From Streptomyces griseoloalbus (GTDB taxonomy: Bacteria; Actinomycetota; Actinomycetes; Streptomycetales; Streptomycetaceae), in assembly GCA_014650015.1 (NCBI GenBank), contig BMUD01000017.1, positions 62,001-126,000 of the forward strand: a DNA stretch of 64,000 nucleotides, in the 5' to 3' direction. The notes below the pieces were generated by a model that worked only from the letters and a program-made list of their open reading frames with translations, searched no databases and was not told the DNA's origin. Both the position numbers and the translations under genes were made by a program. This document shows positions 28,911 through 37,807 of this stretch, in pieces (within the stretch, counting starts at the first letter, position 1; the number at the start of each line of letters is the position of its first letter).

Positions 28911-29963
28911 TCAGCCGGACAGCGCGTCCAGCAGGCGGTCCACGTCGGCGGCCGTGTTGTAGAGGTGGAAGGACGCCCGCAGGTTGCCGGCCCGGGCGGA
29001 CACCGCGATGCCCGCCTTCGCCATCTCCGGTTGCAGGCGGCCGAGTCCGGGCACCGACACGATCGGCGAACCGGGCGAGGGCACGGGCGTGTGGCCCAGC
29101 GTGGCAAGGCCCGCGCGGAAGCGGTCGGCGAGGGCCAGGTCGTGGGCGCGGACGACGTCCACGCCGATCTCCTCGACGAGTTCGAGGGAGGCCCGCAGTC
29201 CCGCGTAGCTGAACAGCGCGGGGCTGGAGTCGAACCGCCGGGCCGAGTGGGCGAGTTCGGTGACGGGGCCGTAGCAGCTGTCCCACGGGTTCTCGCCCGC
29301 GACCCAGCCCGCCTGCACCGGCGTGAGATCGCCGAAGTCCTCCGGTACGACCAGGAAGGCCGCGCCGTTCGGGCCGAGCAGCCACTTGAAGGTGATGGAG
29401 ACGCTGTAGTCGTAGGCGTCGGCCGTCACCGGCAGCCAGCCGGCCGCCTGGGAGAAGTCGACGTAGGTGCGTGCTCCGTGTTCCGTGGCCGCCTCGCGCA
29501 GCGCGGCGAGATCGGCGATCCGGCCGTCGGCGGACTGCGCGGCGCTCACCGCGACCAGCGCGGTGCCCGGGCGGACGGAGTCGGCGAGCCGTTCCAGCGG
29601 CACGGCCCGCACCTTGAGGTCGCCACGGGCGTGAAAAGGATTCAGTACGGAGGTGAAGTCGCCCTCCGCGGTGAGGACTTCGGCGCCGGGCGGCAGCGAG
29701 GCCGCGACCAGCGCGGTGTGCAGGGCGACGGTCGCGCCGGCGGCCACCCGCTCGACCGGGACGCCGGCCAGCCGGGCGTACGCGGCGCGGCAGGCCTCGA
29801 CGTCGGCGAACAGCGGATCGAGTGACCGGCCCTCCGCGCGCAGCCGTACGGCGTCCTGGAGTGCGGCCACGGTACGGGTCGGCAGGAGCGCGCTGCTCGC
29901 GGTGTTCAGGTAGGTGTTCTTCGGGGTGAACTCGGCACGGACGAGGTTCTCGAAGGTCTCCAT
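28911..29963 (-). CDS. Class V PLP-dependent aminotransferase (cysteine desulfurase-like fold)
   Basis: A 350-residue class V aminotransferase-fold protein, distinct from the one at 24.1 kb. It begins METFENLVRAEFTPKNTYLNTASSALLP-type sequence; the PLP lysine is in SITFKWLLGPNG (K193) and the cofactor Asp in RTYVDFSQAAGWLP. Family members include isopenicillin-epimerase-like and kynureninase-like enzymes, so the substrate is open. The ATG at 29963 is preferred over an extended start at 29999 because the extra residues (MDGEIPGPHSGS) look non-conserved. It converges on ectD. Confidence 0.82.
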   Translation of the reverse strand: METFENLVRAEFTPKNTYLNTASSALLPTRTVAALQDAVRLRAEGRSLDPLFADVEACRAAYARLAGVPVERVAAGATVALHTALVAASLPPGAEVLTAEGDFTSVLNPFHARGDLKVRAVPLERLADSVRPGTALVAVSAAQSADGRIADLAALREAATEHGARTYVDFSQAAGWLPVTADAYDYSVSITFKWLLGPNGAAFLVVPEDFGDLTPVQAGWVAGENPWDSCYGPVTELAHSARRFDSSPALFSYAGLRASLELVEEIGVDVVRAHDLALADRFRAGLATLGHTPVPSPGSPIVSVPGLGRLQPEMAKAGIAVSARAGNLRASFHLYNTAADVDRLLDALSG

Positions 29964-30058
29964 GGACCCACTGTGCGGCCCCGGGATCTCCCCGTCCATT
30001 GCGGAATGTGTGCCAATAACGCCAAGGAATGCTTATCCATCGGCCCTGACCTGCGTGT

Positions 30059-30769
30059 CTACTGCCTTGGTACCGCGCATCCGTCCGGGCCGCAGACCTC
30101 GCCGCCGTCGTCGATCGACGTCAGCGGCGCACGCTCGCCCCAGGCCTGGGTCAGCGCCTGGGTGAACACCTCGGCGGGCTGGGCGCCGGAGACGCCGTAC
30201 GTGCGGTCCAGCACGAAGAACGGCACCCCGGTCGCGCCGAGCTGCGCGGCCTCGCGCTCGTCGGCGCGGACCTCGTCGGCGTACGCCTCCGGGTCGGCGA
30301 GGACCTGGCGGACGGCGTCCGCGTCGAGACCGGCGGCGGTGGCCAGAGCGACGAGCCGTTCGTCGTCGTCGTAGACGGACCGCTCCTCGGCGAAGTTCGC
30401 CTTGTACAGCAGGTCGAGCAGCTCGACCTGGCGGCCCTGCTCGCGGGCGTGGTGCAGCAGGCGGTGCATGTCGAAGGTGCTGCCGTGGTCGCGGCCCCGG
30501 GTGCGGTAGGGCAGGCCCTCGGCGGCGGCCTGGGCGCCCAGGTTGTCCTCACCGGCCTCGGCCTGGGCCTCGCTCATGCCGTACTTCTCGGTGAGCATCG
30601 TGATCACCGGCTGGATGTCGTCCTTGGCCCGGCCCGGGTCCAGCTCGAAGGAGCGGTGCACGACCTCGATCCGCTCACGGTGCGGGAAGGCGGCCAGGGC
30701 CTTCTCGAAGCGGGCCTTTCCGACATAGCACCAGGGGCAGGCGATGTCGCTCCAGATCTCGACGCGCAT
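30059..30769 (-). CDS. DsbA-family oxidoreductase (FrnE-like)
   Basis: A 236-residue thioredoxin-fold protein of the DsbA/FrnE group, without a signal peptide, so cytoplasmic. The active-site motif is CPWC at residues 11-14 (SDIACPWCYVGK). The helical insertion and the cis-Pro loop GATGVPFFVLDRTYGVSGAQP are typical. It carries extra Cys residues at the C-terminus (EVCGPDGCAVP). Family members are disulfide or 2-hydroxychromene-type isomerases; a redox role is most likely. It begins 84 bp downstream of the DUF1349 gene. Confidence 0.9.
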   Translation of the reverse strand: MRVEIWSDIACPWCYVGKARFEKALAAFPHRERIEVVHRSFELDPGRAKDDIQPVITMLTEKYGMSEAQAEAGEDNLGAQAAAEGLPYRTRGRDHGSTFDMHRLLHHAREQGRQVELLDLLYKANFAEERSVYDDDERLVALATAAGLDADAVRQVLADPEAYADEVRADEREAAQLGATGVPFFVLDRTYGVSGAQPAEVFTQALTQAWGERAPLTSIDDGGEVCGPDGCAVPRQ

Positions 30770-30852
30770 GAGTCGGCTCTCTCCAGGGTCGTAGGGGTAC
30801 GGAGACTCCCTCCGATAACCGCGTGAACGTTCAAGCAGCCGCTCTCATTCCC

Positions 30853-31461
30853 TCAGCTGCCGTCCCGCAGATCACGCGGCCAGTGGGGCCGGTACTCGAT
30901 GTGGTCGTACGTCACCACACAGCCCTCCCCCATCGGCGACTGGCTCATGAAGCCGATCAGGGCGGCGCCGGACTCCTTCTCGTCGCCGAGAGTGAAGAGC
31001 CGGACGAAGGTCCAGTGCTCGCCGTCGCGGGAGGCGTGGAAGGCGAAGGCGCGGCCGGTGCGGCTCACCCGGAGCCAGACCGAACTGCCGTCGACGGTGA
31101 AGGAGTTGGCGTCGTCGGAGTGGTCCCGTGTGACCACCGTGCAGACGGTGGGCACGTCCGGGGAGTACTCCAGGCAGAGCTTGGCCCAGGCCCGCTCGCC
31201 GACATGGACGTAGAGGACGCCGGCGTCGAAGGAGGCGGCGAAGCCGACCGTGACGCGGGCGATCAGCTGGAAGTCGCCCTCGGGCGCGCCCAGCAGACGC
31301 GGCGCGTCGGAGGCCGGGTCCAGGGCCTCAGCGGTGGGCGGCACGAAACGGTCCTGCCGGGGCCCGGCCCAGCCCGTGAGGACGCCGTCCTCGTGGGACC
31401 AGTGGCCGTCGGGGCCGTAGGCGCGCAGGGGAAAGGGCAGTTCGGGGATGTCCAGGTCCAT
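30853..31461 (-). CDS. DUF1349 (concanavalin-like) domain protein
   Basis: A 202-residue protein matching the DUF1349 beta-sandwich family, related to the C-terminal domain of some beta-xylosidases. Visible blocks are DFQLIARVTVGFAASFDAGVL, KLCLEYSPD and a later AFHASRDGEHWTFVRLF. It has no signal peptide or catalytic motif I can identify. It lies between the LURP-one-like and DsbA-like genes on the same strand. The role may be carbohydrate binding, but this is a guess. Confidence 0.8.
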   Translation of the reverse strand: MDLDIPELPFPLRAYGPDGHWSHEDGVLTGWAGPRQDRFVPPTAEALDPASDAPRLLGAPEGDFQLIARVTVGFAASFDAGVLYVHVGERAWAKLCLEYSPDVPTVCTVVTRDHSDDANSFTVDGSSVWLRVSRTGRAFAFHASRDGEHWTFVRLFTLGDEKESGAALIGFMSQSPMGEGCVVTYDHIEYRPHWPRDLRDGS

Positions 31462-31515
31462 GGCGGGATTCTTTCAGGCGGGGCCCGGCGCCCAGGGCCC
31501 GGGTCGCGGTCCCGG

Positions 31516-32160
31516 TCAGCGGTCCTGGAGCGTGTCCAGGGCCACGGCCTGGGCGATGGCGAGGCGCGGGTCGAGACCGGGCGCGGCCATGTCGACCACA
31601 TAGCGGTCGTGCAGCCCGAACTTCTTGTCGACCTTCATCACCGGCTTGCCGTCCGTCTCGAAATCGAAGTGGTACGGCCACATGAACGGCACCAGGTCCA
31701 ACGGCAGGAAGTTCCAGACGCGGCGGAGCACGGCCACGAACCGGTTGCGCTCCCGCCCGACGGCCGCGGGCGAGCCCGGCTGGTCCAGAACCCACGTCGA
31801 GCGCAGCAGGGAGGCGAGGAACCTCTCCTCGAACGCGCCGATGGGGTCCCCTTCCGCGTCCCGCACGTCGTAACCGTCACCGGCGTCGAAGAGGCCGCGT
31901 TCCTTGACGGTGAAGAGGACTCGTGTCCTGGACTCGTCGGTGTAGAAGGTCATCTCCTCCTCGAGCGACAACCGTTTCAGCTCGGCGAAGGCGAGGACGT
32001 CGCCGTCGGAACCGTCCGGCAGCAACTCGCTCACTGTGTACCGGTCGGTCGTGAGAGCGGCCTTCTGCCGGATGACGAAACGCCCGCCGGTCCACTGTCC
32101 CGCACTGTCCACTGTTCCGCTCCCGTTGCCGTGGTCTCTGCGCCGTCGCCTGTGTGGCAT
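31516..32160 (-). CDS. LURP-one-related (Tubby C-terminal-like) protein
   Basis: A protein of about 214 residues with a beta-rich LURP-one/YxjI-like domain (RFVIRQKAALTTDRYTV, VKERGLFDAGDGYDVRDAEGD, VMKVDKKFGLHDRYVVDM). Such proteins are often phospholipid-binding or cytosolic with unknown function. The start is uncertain: ATG 32160 is taken, but GTG 32111 just before the conserved domain or ATG 32208 are possible, since the extra N-terminus (HRRRRRDHGNGS) is low-complexity. It is divergent from the histidine kinase at 32.3 kb. Confidence 0.7.
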   Translation of the reverse strand: MPHRRRRRDHGNGSGTVDSAGQWTGGRFVIRQKAALTTDRYTVSELLPDGSDGDVLAFAELKRLSLEEEMTFYTDESRTRVLFTVKERGLFDAGDGYDVRDAEGDPIGAFEERFLASLLRSTWVLDQPGSPAAVGRERNRFVAVLRRVWNFLPLDLVPFMWPYHFDFETDGKPVMKVDKKFGLHDRYVVDMAAPGLDPRLAIAQAVALDTLQDR

Positions 32161-32332
32161 CCGGCGGAGCCATCGTCGCCGTGTGCCGCGGCCCGGAGCA
32201 GTCTCCATAAGTCGCCACCCGCAACGACCAAAGGTGACAGGCCCCTTGGCGACCGGGAGTTCACTTTCGTCGTTCGGGACCGCGCCCAAGGGGGGATGCG
32301 GGCGTCCGGGGGCGGCCCTCTATCGTCTGCGC

Positions 32333-34045
32333 GTGGACGTACCAGAGACACCCCGTACCGGCCTGCCGCTCCGTTCCCGGCTCGCCGCCGCCTCCCCCTG
32401 GCCCCGCAAGCGGATCGTCGGAGAGGTCGTACTCACCCCGGTGCTCGCCGGGATCGCGGGTCTCCTCCACACGACGGAGACCGGATCCGTGGCGCGGGGC
32501 GGTGCCCTGGCCCTGGTCGTCGCCGTACTGTCCCTGGCCCGCCGCGCCCTGCCGGCGACGGTGCTGATGGTCTCGTCGGCCCTGGCCGGGGCAGTCGTCG
32601 GCACGTTCCCGCTGCTGATCTACGCGAGCTGGTCGGCGGGCAGCCGCATCAAGCGCCCGGTGCGCGCGCCGGCCGCGTACGCGGCCGGACTCGCGCTCTA
32701 CTTCGTCACCACCGCGGCCGACGACGAGCTCGGGGTGTCGCTGCTGGTGACGGCCGCGCTGAGCGGAAGCCCGTTCCTGGTGCTGGCGGTCGTGCCGGGG
32801 CTCGCCTCCCGGTACCGCGCCCAGCGCCACGACCTGCTCGACGCCCTGCGGCGGCACAACGCCCAACTGGTGCGCGAGCAGGCGATGGTGGCGCGGCAGG
32901 CCCGGCTGCTGGAACGGCAGCGCATCGCCCAGGACATGCACGACAGCCTCGGCCACCAGCTCGCCCTGATCGCCGTGCACGCCGGGGCGCTGGAGGTGGA
33001 CCCGGAGCTGAACGACCGCCAGCGGGAAGGGGTGGGCATCCTCCGGGAGGCCTCCAGGTCGGCGATGCGGGAGCTGCGCGAGGCCGTGGGCATCCTGCGG
33101 GACGGCGTGGAAGCGCCCGCGCCGGGCCCGAAGGACGACGCCGAGCCCTCCACGGCCCGTGTGGCGGCCTCCGTCGACAAGCTGGTCGCGTCGTCGCGGG
33201 CCGCGGGCGCGCCGGTGGAGCTGCACCGCTCCGGTACCGAACGGCCCCTCGCGCCCGCCGCCGACCACGCGGTGTACCGCATCGTCCAGGAGGGCCTGAC
33301 CAACGCGCACAAGCACGCGCCGGGCGCCCCGATCACCGTGGCGCTGCGCTACGAACCGGACAGTCTGGTGGTCGAGGTGGCCAACGGGGCGGTACCGGCC
33401 GGGGCACCGGCCGGGCCGCCCGCGATCAGCGGCGGCCAGGGGCTGACGGGCCTGCGGGAGCGGGCCAGGCTGGTCGGCGGCATGGTGCACACCGGCCCCA
33501 CCCCCGACGGAGGTTTCCGCCTCGCCGGTGTGCTGCCGTACGGCGACGGCCGGGGGCGGTCCCGTCCGGACGGCGCGACTTTTGTCGCTGTGGGCGACGA
33601 CTATCGGGGGCAGACCGGCGGGGGGTCCGCGGGCGACGGTGGAGCCGTCATCGAACGCGCTGATCCGCAGAAGGAGTTCGCCGCCCTCATGAGCAGCAAG
33701 AAGAACGTCGCCCTCGGGTGCGCCCTCACCGCCGTCGTCCTCGTCGTGGGCACCGGTGCCCTGCTGTTCTGGGGGGTCGGGAAACTGATGGACGAGGTGG
33801 GGAAGGGCGTCATCCCGGCGAGCGTGTACGAGTCGGCCCAGGTCGGTGACTCCGAGGCGGACATCCGGAAGAAGTTCCCGGAAGGCGGCTCGCTGCTCAC
33901 CGAGGGCGTGGAGAAGGACGGCCCGCCGCTGCCCGAGGACGCGACCTGCGAGCACTTCGTGGACGACGAGGCCGACATCGTCTACCGGTTCTGCTTCCGC
34001 GACGGGAAGCTGTCCTCCAAGGAGTCCTACCAGCACAGGGTATGA
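32333..34045 (+). CDS. NarL-type sensor histidine kinase with unusual C-terminal membrane extension
   Basis: A 570-residue kinase. The N-terminal membrane domain has about four to five helices (residues about 25-155), then HisKA_3 with phospho-acceptor H203 in MHDSLGHQLALIAVH, and an HATPase region (YRIVQEGLTNAHKHAPG, GQGLTGLRERARLVGG). Normal kinases stop near residue 410; this frame continues through a junction with weaker GC-third-position bias (about 33580-33690). It then enters a transmembrane helix and a secreted-looking domain (residues about 460-570). An ATG at 33689 with aaggag upstream could start that part as a separate gene. The GTG at 32333 start is tentative. Confidence 0.8.
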   Translation: MDVPETPRTGLPLRSRLAAASPWPRKRIVGEVVLTPVLAGIAGLLHTTETGSVARGGALALVVAVLSLARRALPATVLMVSSALAGAVVGTFPLLIYASWSAGSRIKRPVRAPAAYAAGLALYFVTTAADDELGVSLLVTAALSGSPFLVLAVVPGLASRYRAQRHDLLDALRRHNAQLVREQAMVARQARLLERQRIAQDMHDSLGHQLALIAVHAGALEVDPELNDRQREGVGILREASRSAMRELREAVGILRDGVEAPAPGPKDDAEPSTARVAASVDKLVASSRAAGAPVELHRSGTERPLAPAADHAVYRIVQEGLTNAHKHAPGAPITVALRYEPDSLVVEVANGAVPAGAPAGPPAISGGQGLTGLRERARLVGGMVHTGPTPDGGFRLAGVLPYGDGRGRSRPDGATFVAVGDDYRGQTGGGSAGDGGAVIERADPQKEFAALMSSKKNVALGCALTAVVLVVGTGALLFWGVGKLMDEVGKGVIPASVYESAQVGDSEADIRKKFPEGGSLLTEGVEKDGPPLPEDATCEHFVDDEADIVYRFCFRDGKLSSKESYQHRV

Positions 34046-34137
34046 CGGACGGTCGGTGGCCGCACCCGCGCCCGGATCGGGCATGATGGGCGGGCTTCGC
34101 CATCCGCTTGGCACACCGACACCGTGCAGGAGGCCGT

Positions 34138-34800
34138 GTGATCCGGGTCCTCGTCGCCGACGACGAGCCGCTCATCAGGGCCGGCATCAGGATGATCCTC
34201 ACCTCGGCCGACGACATCGATGTCGTCGCCGAGGCGCGGGACGGCCGGGAGGCGGTGGAGATCGCCCGCGGCACCGCGGTCGACGTGGCCCTGCTGGACA
34301 TCCAGATGCCCGTGATGGACGGGCTGACCGCACTGGCCGAGATGGGCCGGGCCGCGCCGCGGGTCCGCGTGCTGATCCTGACCACGTTCGGGGAACGCGA
34401 CAACGTCCTGCGGGCACTCGGCCACGGCAGCGCGGGCTTCCTGCTGAAGGACTCCGCGCCGCAGGAGCTGATCCACGCGGTCCGCGCGGCGGCGGCCGGC
34501 AACGCCTATCTGTCCCCGGCCGCCACCCGGCACGTGGTGGACACCCTCGCCTCCCCCGCCGCCACCGTGCGCGGCGAGGAGGCACGCCGCCGCCTGGCCG
34601 GGCTGACGACGCGCGAACGCGAGGTCCTGGCCCTGCTGGGCGAGGGCCTGTCCAACGCGGACGCCGGCGCCCGCCTGCACATGAGCGAGGCCACGGTGAA
34701 GACCTACGTCAGCCGCATCCTGACCAAGCTGGACTGTGACAACAGGGTGCAGGCGGCACTCCTGGCCCGCGACGCGGGCCTGGAGCCGAGCGCGGGGTGA
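34138..34800 (+). CDS. NarL/LuxR-family response regulator (partner of the 32.3-kb kinase)
   Basis: A 220-residue regulator: receiver domain with phospho-acceptor D54 (ALLDIQMPVMDG), acidic pair VADDE and switch residue in LTTFGE, then a LuxR helix-turn-helix (LTTREREVLALLGEGLSNADAG ... SEATVKTYVSRILTKL). The GTG at 34138 has a strong ribosome site (aggagg, 34128-34133). It is 92 bp after the kinase gene and is its obvious partner. Confidence 0.92.
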   Translation: MIRVLVADDEPLIRAGIRMILTSADDIDVVAEARDGREAVEIARGTAVDVALLDIQMPVMDGLTALAEMGRAAPRVRVLILTTFGERDNVLRALGHGSAGFLLKDSAPQELIHAVRAAAAGNAYLSPAATRHVVDTLASPAATVRGEEARRRLAGLTTREREVLALLGEGLSNADAGARLHMSEATVKTYVSRILTKLDCDNRVQAALLARDAGLEPSAG

Positions 34801-34803
34801 ACC

Positions 34804-36333
34804 TCAGCGCTCCAGCCTGCCGTTGAACCTCCGGGGCAGTCCCAGCGGGTTGTCGTCCTTGAGCTCCGGCGGCAGCAGGGCTTCGGGCGCCCCCTGGTAC
34901 GACACCGGCCGCAGCCACCGCTCGATGGCCGTACCGCCCACCGACGTGGACGTCGAGGTCGTCGCCGGGTACGGCCCGCCATGGTGCTGAGCGGCGGCGA
35001 CCGCGACCCCCGTCGGCCAGCCGTTCACCAGCACGCGCCCGGCCAGCGGCGTCAGCTCCCGCACGATCTCCGCGCCGCGGCCCTCCCCGGCCGCCTCCTC
35101 GGCGGAGAGCTGCACCGTCGCGGTGAGGTTCCCGGGCAGCCGCGACAGCACCGCCCGCACCTCGGCGTCGTCCTCGTAGCGGGCCACCACGGTGACCGGG
35201 CCGAAGCACTCCTCGAGCAGCAGGTCGTGCTCGCCCTCCTGGGCCAGCCGGCTCGCCGGGACGGTGAGGAAGCCCGCGCTGACCGTGTGCTCGCCGCCCG
35301 CGCCCGGGGTGACCGGGGACTCCACGTCGGGCAGCTGGGCGCGCTCGGCGACCCCGGCGACGAAGTTGTCGCGCATGCGGTGGTCGAGCAGGACGCCCGC
35401 GTCGGTGTCGCTGACGGCCTCCGTCAGCGACTTGAGCAGCCGGTCACCGGCCTCGCCGGCCGGCGCCAGGACCAGGCCCGGCTTCACGCAGAACTGGCCG
35501 ACGCCCAGGGTCATGGAACCGGCGAGCCCGGCACCGATCGCCTCGCCGCGCTCGGTGGCGGCGGCCTCGGTGACGACGACCGGGTTCAGGGAGCCCAGCT
35601 CGCCGTGGAAGGGGATCGGGACGGGCCGGGCGGCGGCCGCGTCGAAGAGGGCACGGCCCCCGCGGATGGAGCCGGTGAAGCCGGCCGCCGAGACGAGCGG
35701 GTGCTTGATGAGCTCGACGCCGGCCTCGAAGCCGTGCACCAGGCCGAGCACGCCCTCGGGGATGTCGTGCCGGGCGGCGGCCCGGCGCAGCACCTTGGCG
35801 ACCAGCTCGGACAGGCCGGGGTGGTCCGGGTGGGACTTGACGACGACCGGGCAGCCGGCCGCGAGCGCGCTCGCGGTGTCGCCGCCGGGCACCGAGAAGG
35901 CGAAGGGGAAGTTGGACGCCGAGTAGACGGCGACGACGCCCAGCGGGATCTTGTAACGGCGCAGGTCCGGGATGGGCGGCGTCGCGGTGTCGTCGGGGTG
36001 GTTGATGACGACGTCGAGGAAGGCGCCCTCGTCGACGATGTCGGCGAAGGCGCGCAGCTGATAGCAGGTGCGGGCGAGCTCGCCGGTCAGCCGGACCGGC
36101 CCGAGCGCGGTCTCCGCGTCGGCGGCCTCGACGAGCTGGTCCTTGGCCGCCTCGAGCTCGTCGGCCGCCGTGCGCAGGAAGGCCGCGCGGACGGCGCGGT
36201 CCGCCAGCGCGCCGCGCGCGTCGTGCGCGGCGCGGACGGCTGCGTCCACCTCCTGGGCTGTGGCCTCCACCGCAACCTGTTCACGCTGCTTCCCGGTTCG
36301 GGGGTCGACACTCCAGACTGGTGCTGCTGCCAC
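34804..36333 (-). CDS. 2,5-dioxovalerate (2-ketoglutarate semialdehyde) dehydrogenase
   Basis: A 509-residue NAD(P)-dependent aldehyde dehydrogenase resembling 2-ketoglutarate semialdehyde dehydrogenases, which oxidise the final intermediate of non-phosphorylating arabinose, xylose and glucarate pathways to 2-oxoglutarate. Catalytic C282 is in GQFCVKPGL and E245 in HGELGSLNP; the cofactor loop is FTGSIRGGRALF. I choose GTG 36333 rather than GTG 36348 because ggaggg is spaced 7 bp before it. An IclR gene is divergent. KdgD-like and arabonate-dehydratase-like genes occur elsewhere in the window. Confidence 0.88.
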   Translation of the reverse strand: MAAAPVWSVDPRTGKQREQVAVEATAQEVDAAVRAAHDARGALADRAVRAAFLRTAADELEAAKDQLVEAADAETALGPVRLTGELARTCYQLRAFADIVDEGAFLDVVINHPDDTATPPIPDLRRYKIPLGVVAVYSASNFPFAFSVPGGDTASALAAGCPVVVKSHPDHPGLSELVAKVLRRAAARHDIPEGVLGLVHGFEAGVELIKHPLVSAAGFTGSIRGGRALFDAAAARPVPIPFHGELGSLNPVVVTEAAATERGEAIGAGLAGSMTLGVGQFCVKPGLVLAPAGEAGDRLLKSLTEAVSDTDAGVLLDHRMRDNFVAGVAERAQLPDVESPVTPGAGGEHTVSAGFLTVPASRLAQEGEHDLLLEECFGPVTVVARYEDDAEVRAVLSRLPGNLTATVQLSAEEAAGEGRGAEIVRELTPLAGRVLVNGWPTGVAVAAAQHHGGPYPATTSTSTSVGGTAIERWLRPVSYQGAPEALLPPELKDDNPLGLPRRFNGRLER

Positions 36334-36352
36334 CGCGGGTCCCTCCACTTGA

Positions 36353-36412
36353 TTGCCGCATGCAATGCCGCAGTATGTACGTCATCCACCAGGGGCGTTC
36401 GATATGCTGAAC
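36353..36412. promoter_or_regulatory. Intergenic operators between the aldehyde dehydrogenase and IclR genes
   Basis: TTGC-CGCAT-GCAA (36353-36365) is an inverted repeat overlapping a 12-bp direct repeat of TGCCGCA (36354 and 36366). GTTC-GATATGCT-GAAC (36397-36412) is a second inverted repeat. Both lie between the divergent starts and fit the size and position of IclR-family operators. Confidence 0.45.
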
Positions 36413-36475
36413 ACTGTCTCTGTGGATGAATGTGCTTCGGAGACTATTTCCCGGCGAACGAAGGGGTCAAGGGCG

Positions 36476-37249
36476 ATGTCGGCTGGCGAGACGGGCGGCG
36501 GGGCACAGGTCAAGTCCGCGGTACGGACCGTTGAACTGCTCGAATACTTCGCGGGGCGCCCCGGCATGCACTCCCTGGCGGCGGTCCAGGAAGCCGTCGG
36601 GTACCCCAAGTCGAGCCTCTACATGCTGCTGCGCACGCTGGTGGATCTCGGCTGGGTGGAGACGGACGCGACGGGCACGCGGTACGGCATCGGTGTCCGG
36701 GCGCTGCTGGTCGGCACGTCCTACATCGACGGCGACGAGGTGGTCGCGGCGGCCCGCCCGAGCCTGGACCGGCTCTCGGACGACACGACGGAGACCATCC
36801 ACCTCGCCCGGCTCGACGGCACCAACGTCGTCTACCTGGCCACCCGCCAGTCGCAGCACTACCTGCGCCCCTTCACCCGGGTCGGCCGCCGGCTGCCCGC
36901 GCACTCGACGTCGCTCGGCAAGGCGCTGCTGAGCACGTACTCGGACGAGCAGGTGCGCAAGATGCTCCCGGAGACGCTGCCCGCCCTGACCGAGAACACC
37001 ATCACCGACCGGGAGAAGCTCATCGAGGAGCTGCACCTGGTGCGGGAGCAGGGCTTCGCCGTGGACCGCGAGGAGAACACCCTGGGGCTGCGCTGCTTCG
37101 GTGTGGCGATCCCGTACCGCACCCCCGCGCGGGACGCGATCAGCTGCTCGGTGCCGGTGGCCCGGCTCACGCCCGCGCACGAGCAGCTGGTCAAGGACGC
37201 CCTGTTCGACGCGCGCGACCGGCTGACCCTGGCCACCCGTAGGCTCTGA
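36476..37249 (+). CDS. IclR-family transcriptional regulator
   Basis: A 257-residue IclR protein: winged helix at the N-terminus (MHSLAAVQEAVGYPKSSLYMLL-type, after SAVRTVELLEYFAGRPG) and a C-terminal ligand domain (HSTSLGKALLSTYSDEQV, LGLRCFGVAIPYR). The ATG at 36476 follows aaggggtcaaggg and matches the family start; the frame is open upstream into the operator region. Being divergent from the semialdehyde dehydrogenase, it probably represses that gene until a sugar-acid-derived inducer is present. Confidence 0.9.
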   Translation: MSAGETGGGAQVKSAVRTVELLEYFAGRPGMHSLAAVQEAVGYPKSSLYMLLRTLVDLGWVETDATGTRYGIGVRALLVGTSYIDGDEVVAAARPSLDRLSDDTTETIHLARLDGTNVVYLATRQSQHYLRPFTRVGRRLPAHSTSLGKALLSTYSDEQVRKMLPETLPALTENTITDREKLIEELHLVREQGFAVDREENTLGLRCFGVAIPYRTPARDAISCSVPVARLTPAHEQLVKDALFDARDRLTLATRRL

Positions 37250-37252
37250 CCC

Positions 37253-37726
37253 ATGGACGTCTCCCTGCGGCCCGTGCACGACAGCGATCTGCCGGTCTTC
37301 TACCGGCAGCTCAACGACCCGGACGCGCTGCGCATGGCGGCCTTCACCCCCGAGGACCCCACCGACCAGGACCGCTTCGGCGCCCACTGGGCCCGCATCC
37401 GCACCTCACCGGACATCGTGGTGCGCACGGTCCTGGGCGACGGTGACGTGGTGGGCCACGCCTCCGTGTACGGGGAGCCGGGCGAGCTCGAGGTGACGTA
37501 CTGGATCGACCGCGCCCACTGGGGCAAGGGCGTCGCCACCGCCGCGCTGCGCGCACTGCTGGCGGAGGTGACCGAGCGCCCGCTGTACGCGCGCGTGGCC
37601 GCGGACAACGCGGGGTCGCTGCGGGTGCTGCGGCGGTGCGGTTTCGAGGTCTCCGCGCGCACCACCGGGTACGCGCCCGCGCGGGGTGCGGAGATCGAGG
37701 AGCTCGTGCTCACGCTGGGAGGCTGA
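37253..37726 (+). CDS. GNAT-family N-acetyltransferase
   Basis: A 157-residue RimJ/RimL-type acetyltransferase. The acetyl-CoA loop is in YWIDRAHWGKGVATAALRALL, and the later VAADNAGSLRVLRRCGFE block is typical. The start is 3 bp after the iclR stop. The substrate is unknown. Confidence 0.88.
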   Translation: MDVSLRPVHDSDLPVFYRQLNDPDALRMAAFTPEDPTDQDRFGAHWARIRTSPDIVVRTVLGDGDVVGHASVYGEPGELEVTYWIDRAHWGKGVATAALRALLAEVTERPLYARVAADNAGSLRVLRRCGFEVSARTTGYAPARGAEIEELVLTLGG

Positions 37727-37807
37727 TGCGGTCCTCCCCCGCGCGGCGGAGGCGGATCGTCGTCGTGCAGGAGGTGCCGGCGGGCGGGCGGGCGCGAGTC
37801 TGAGGGC

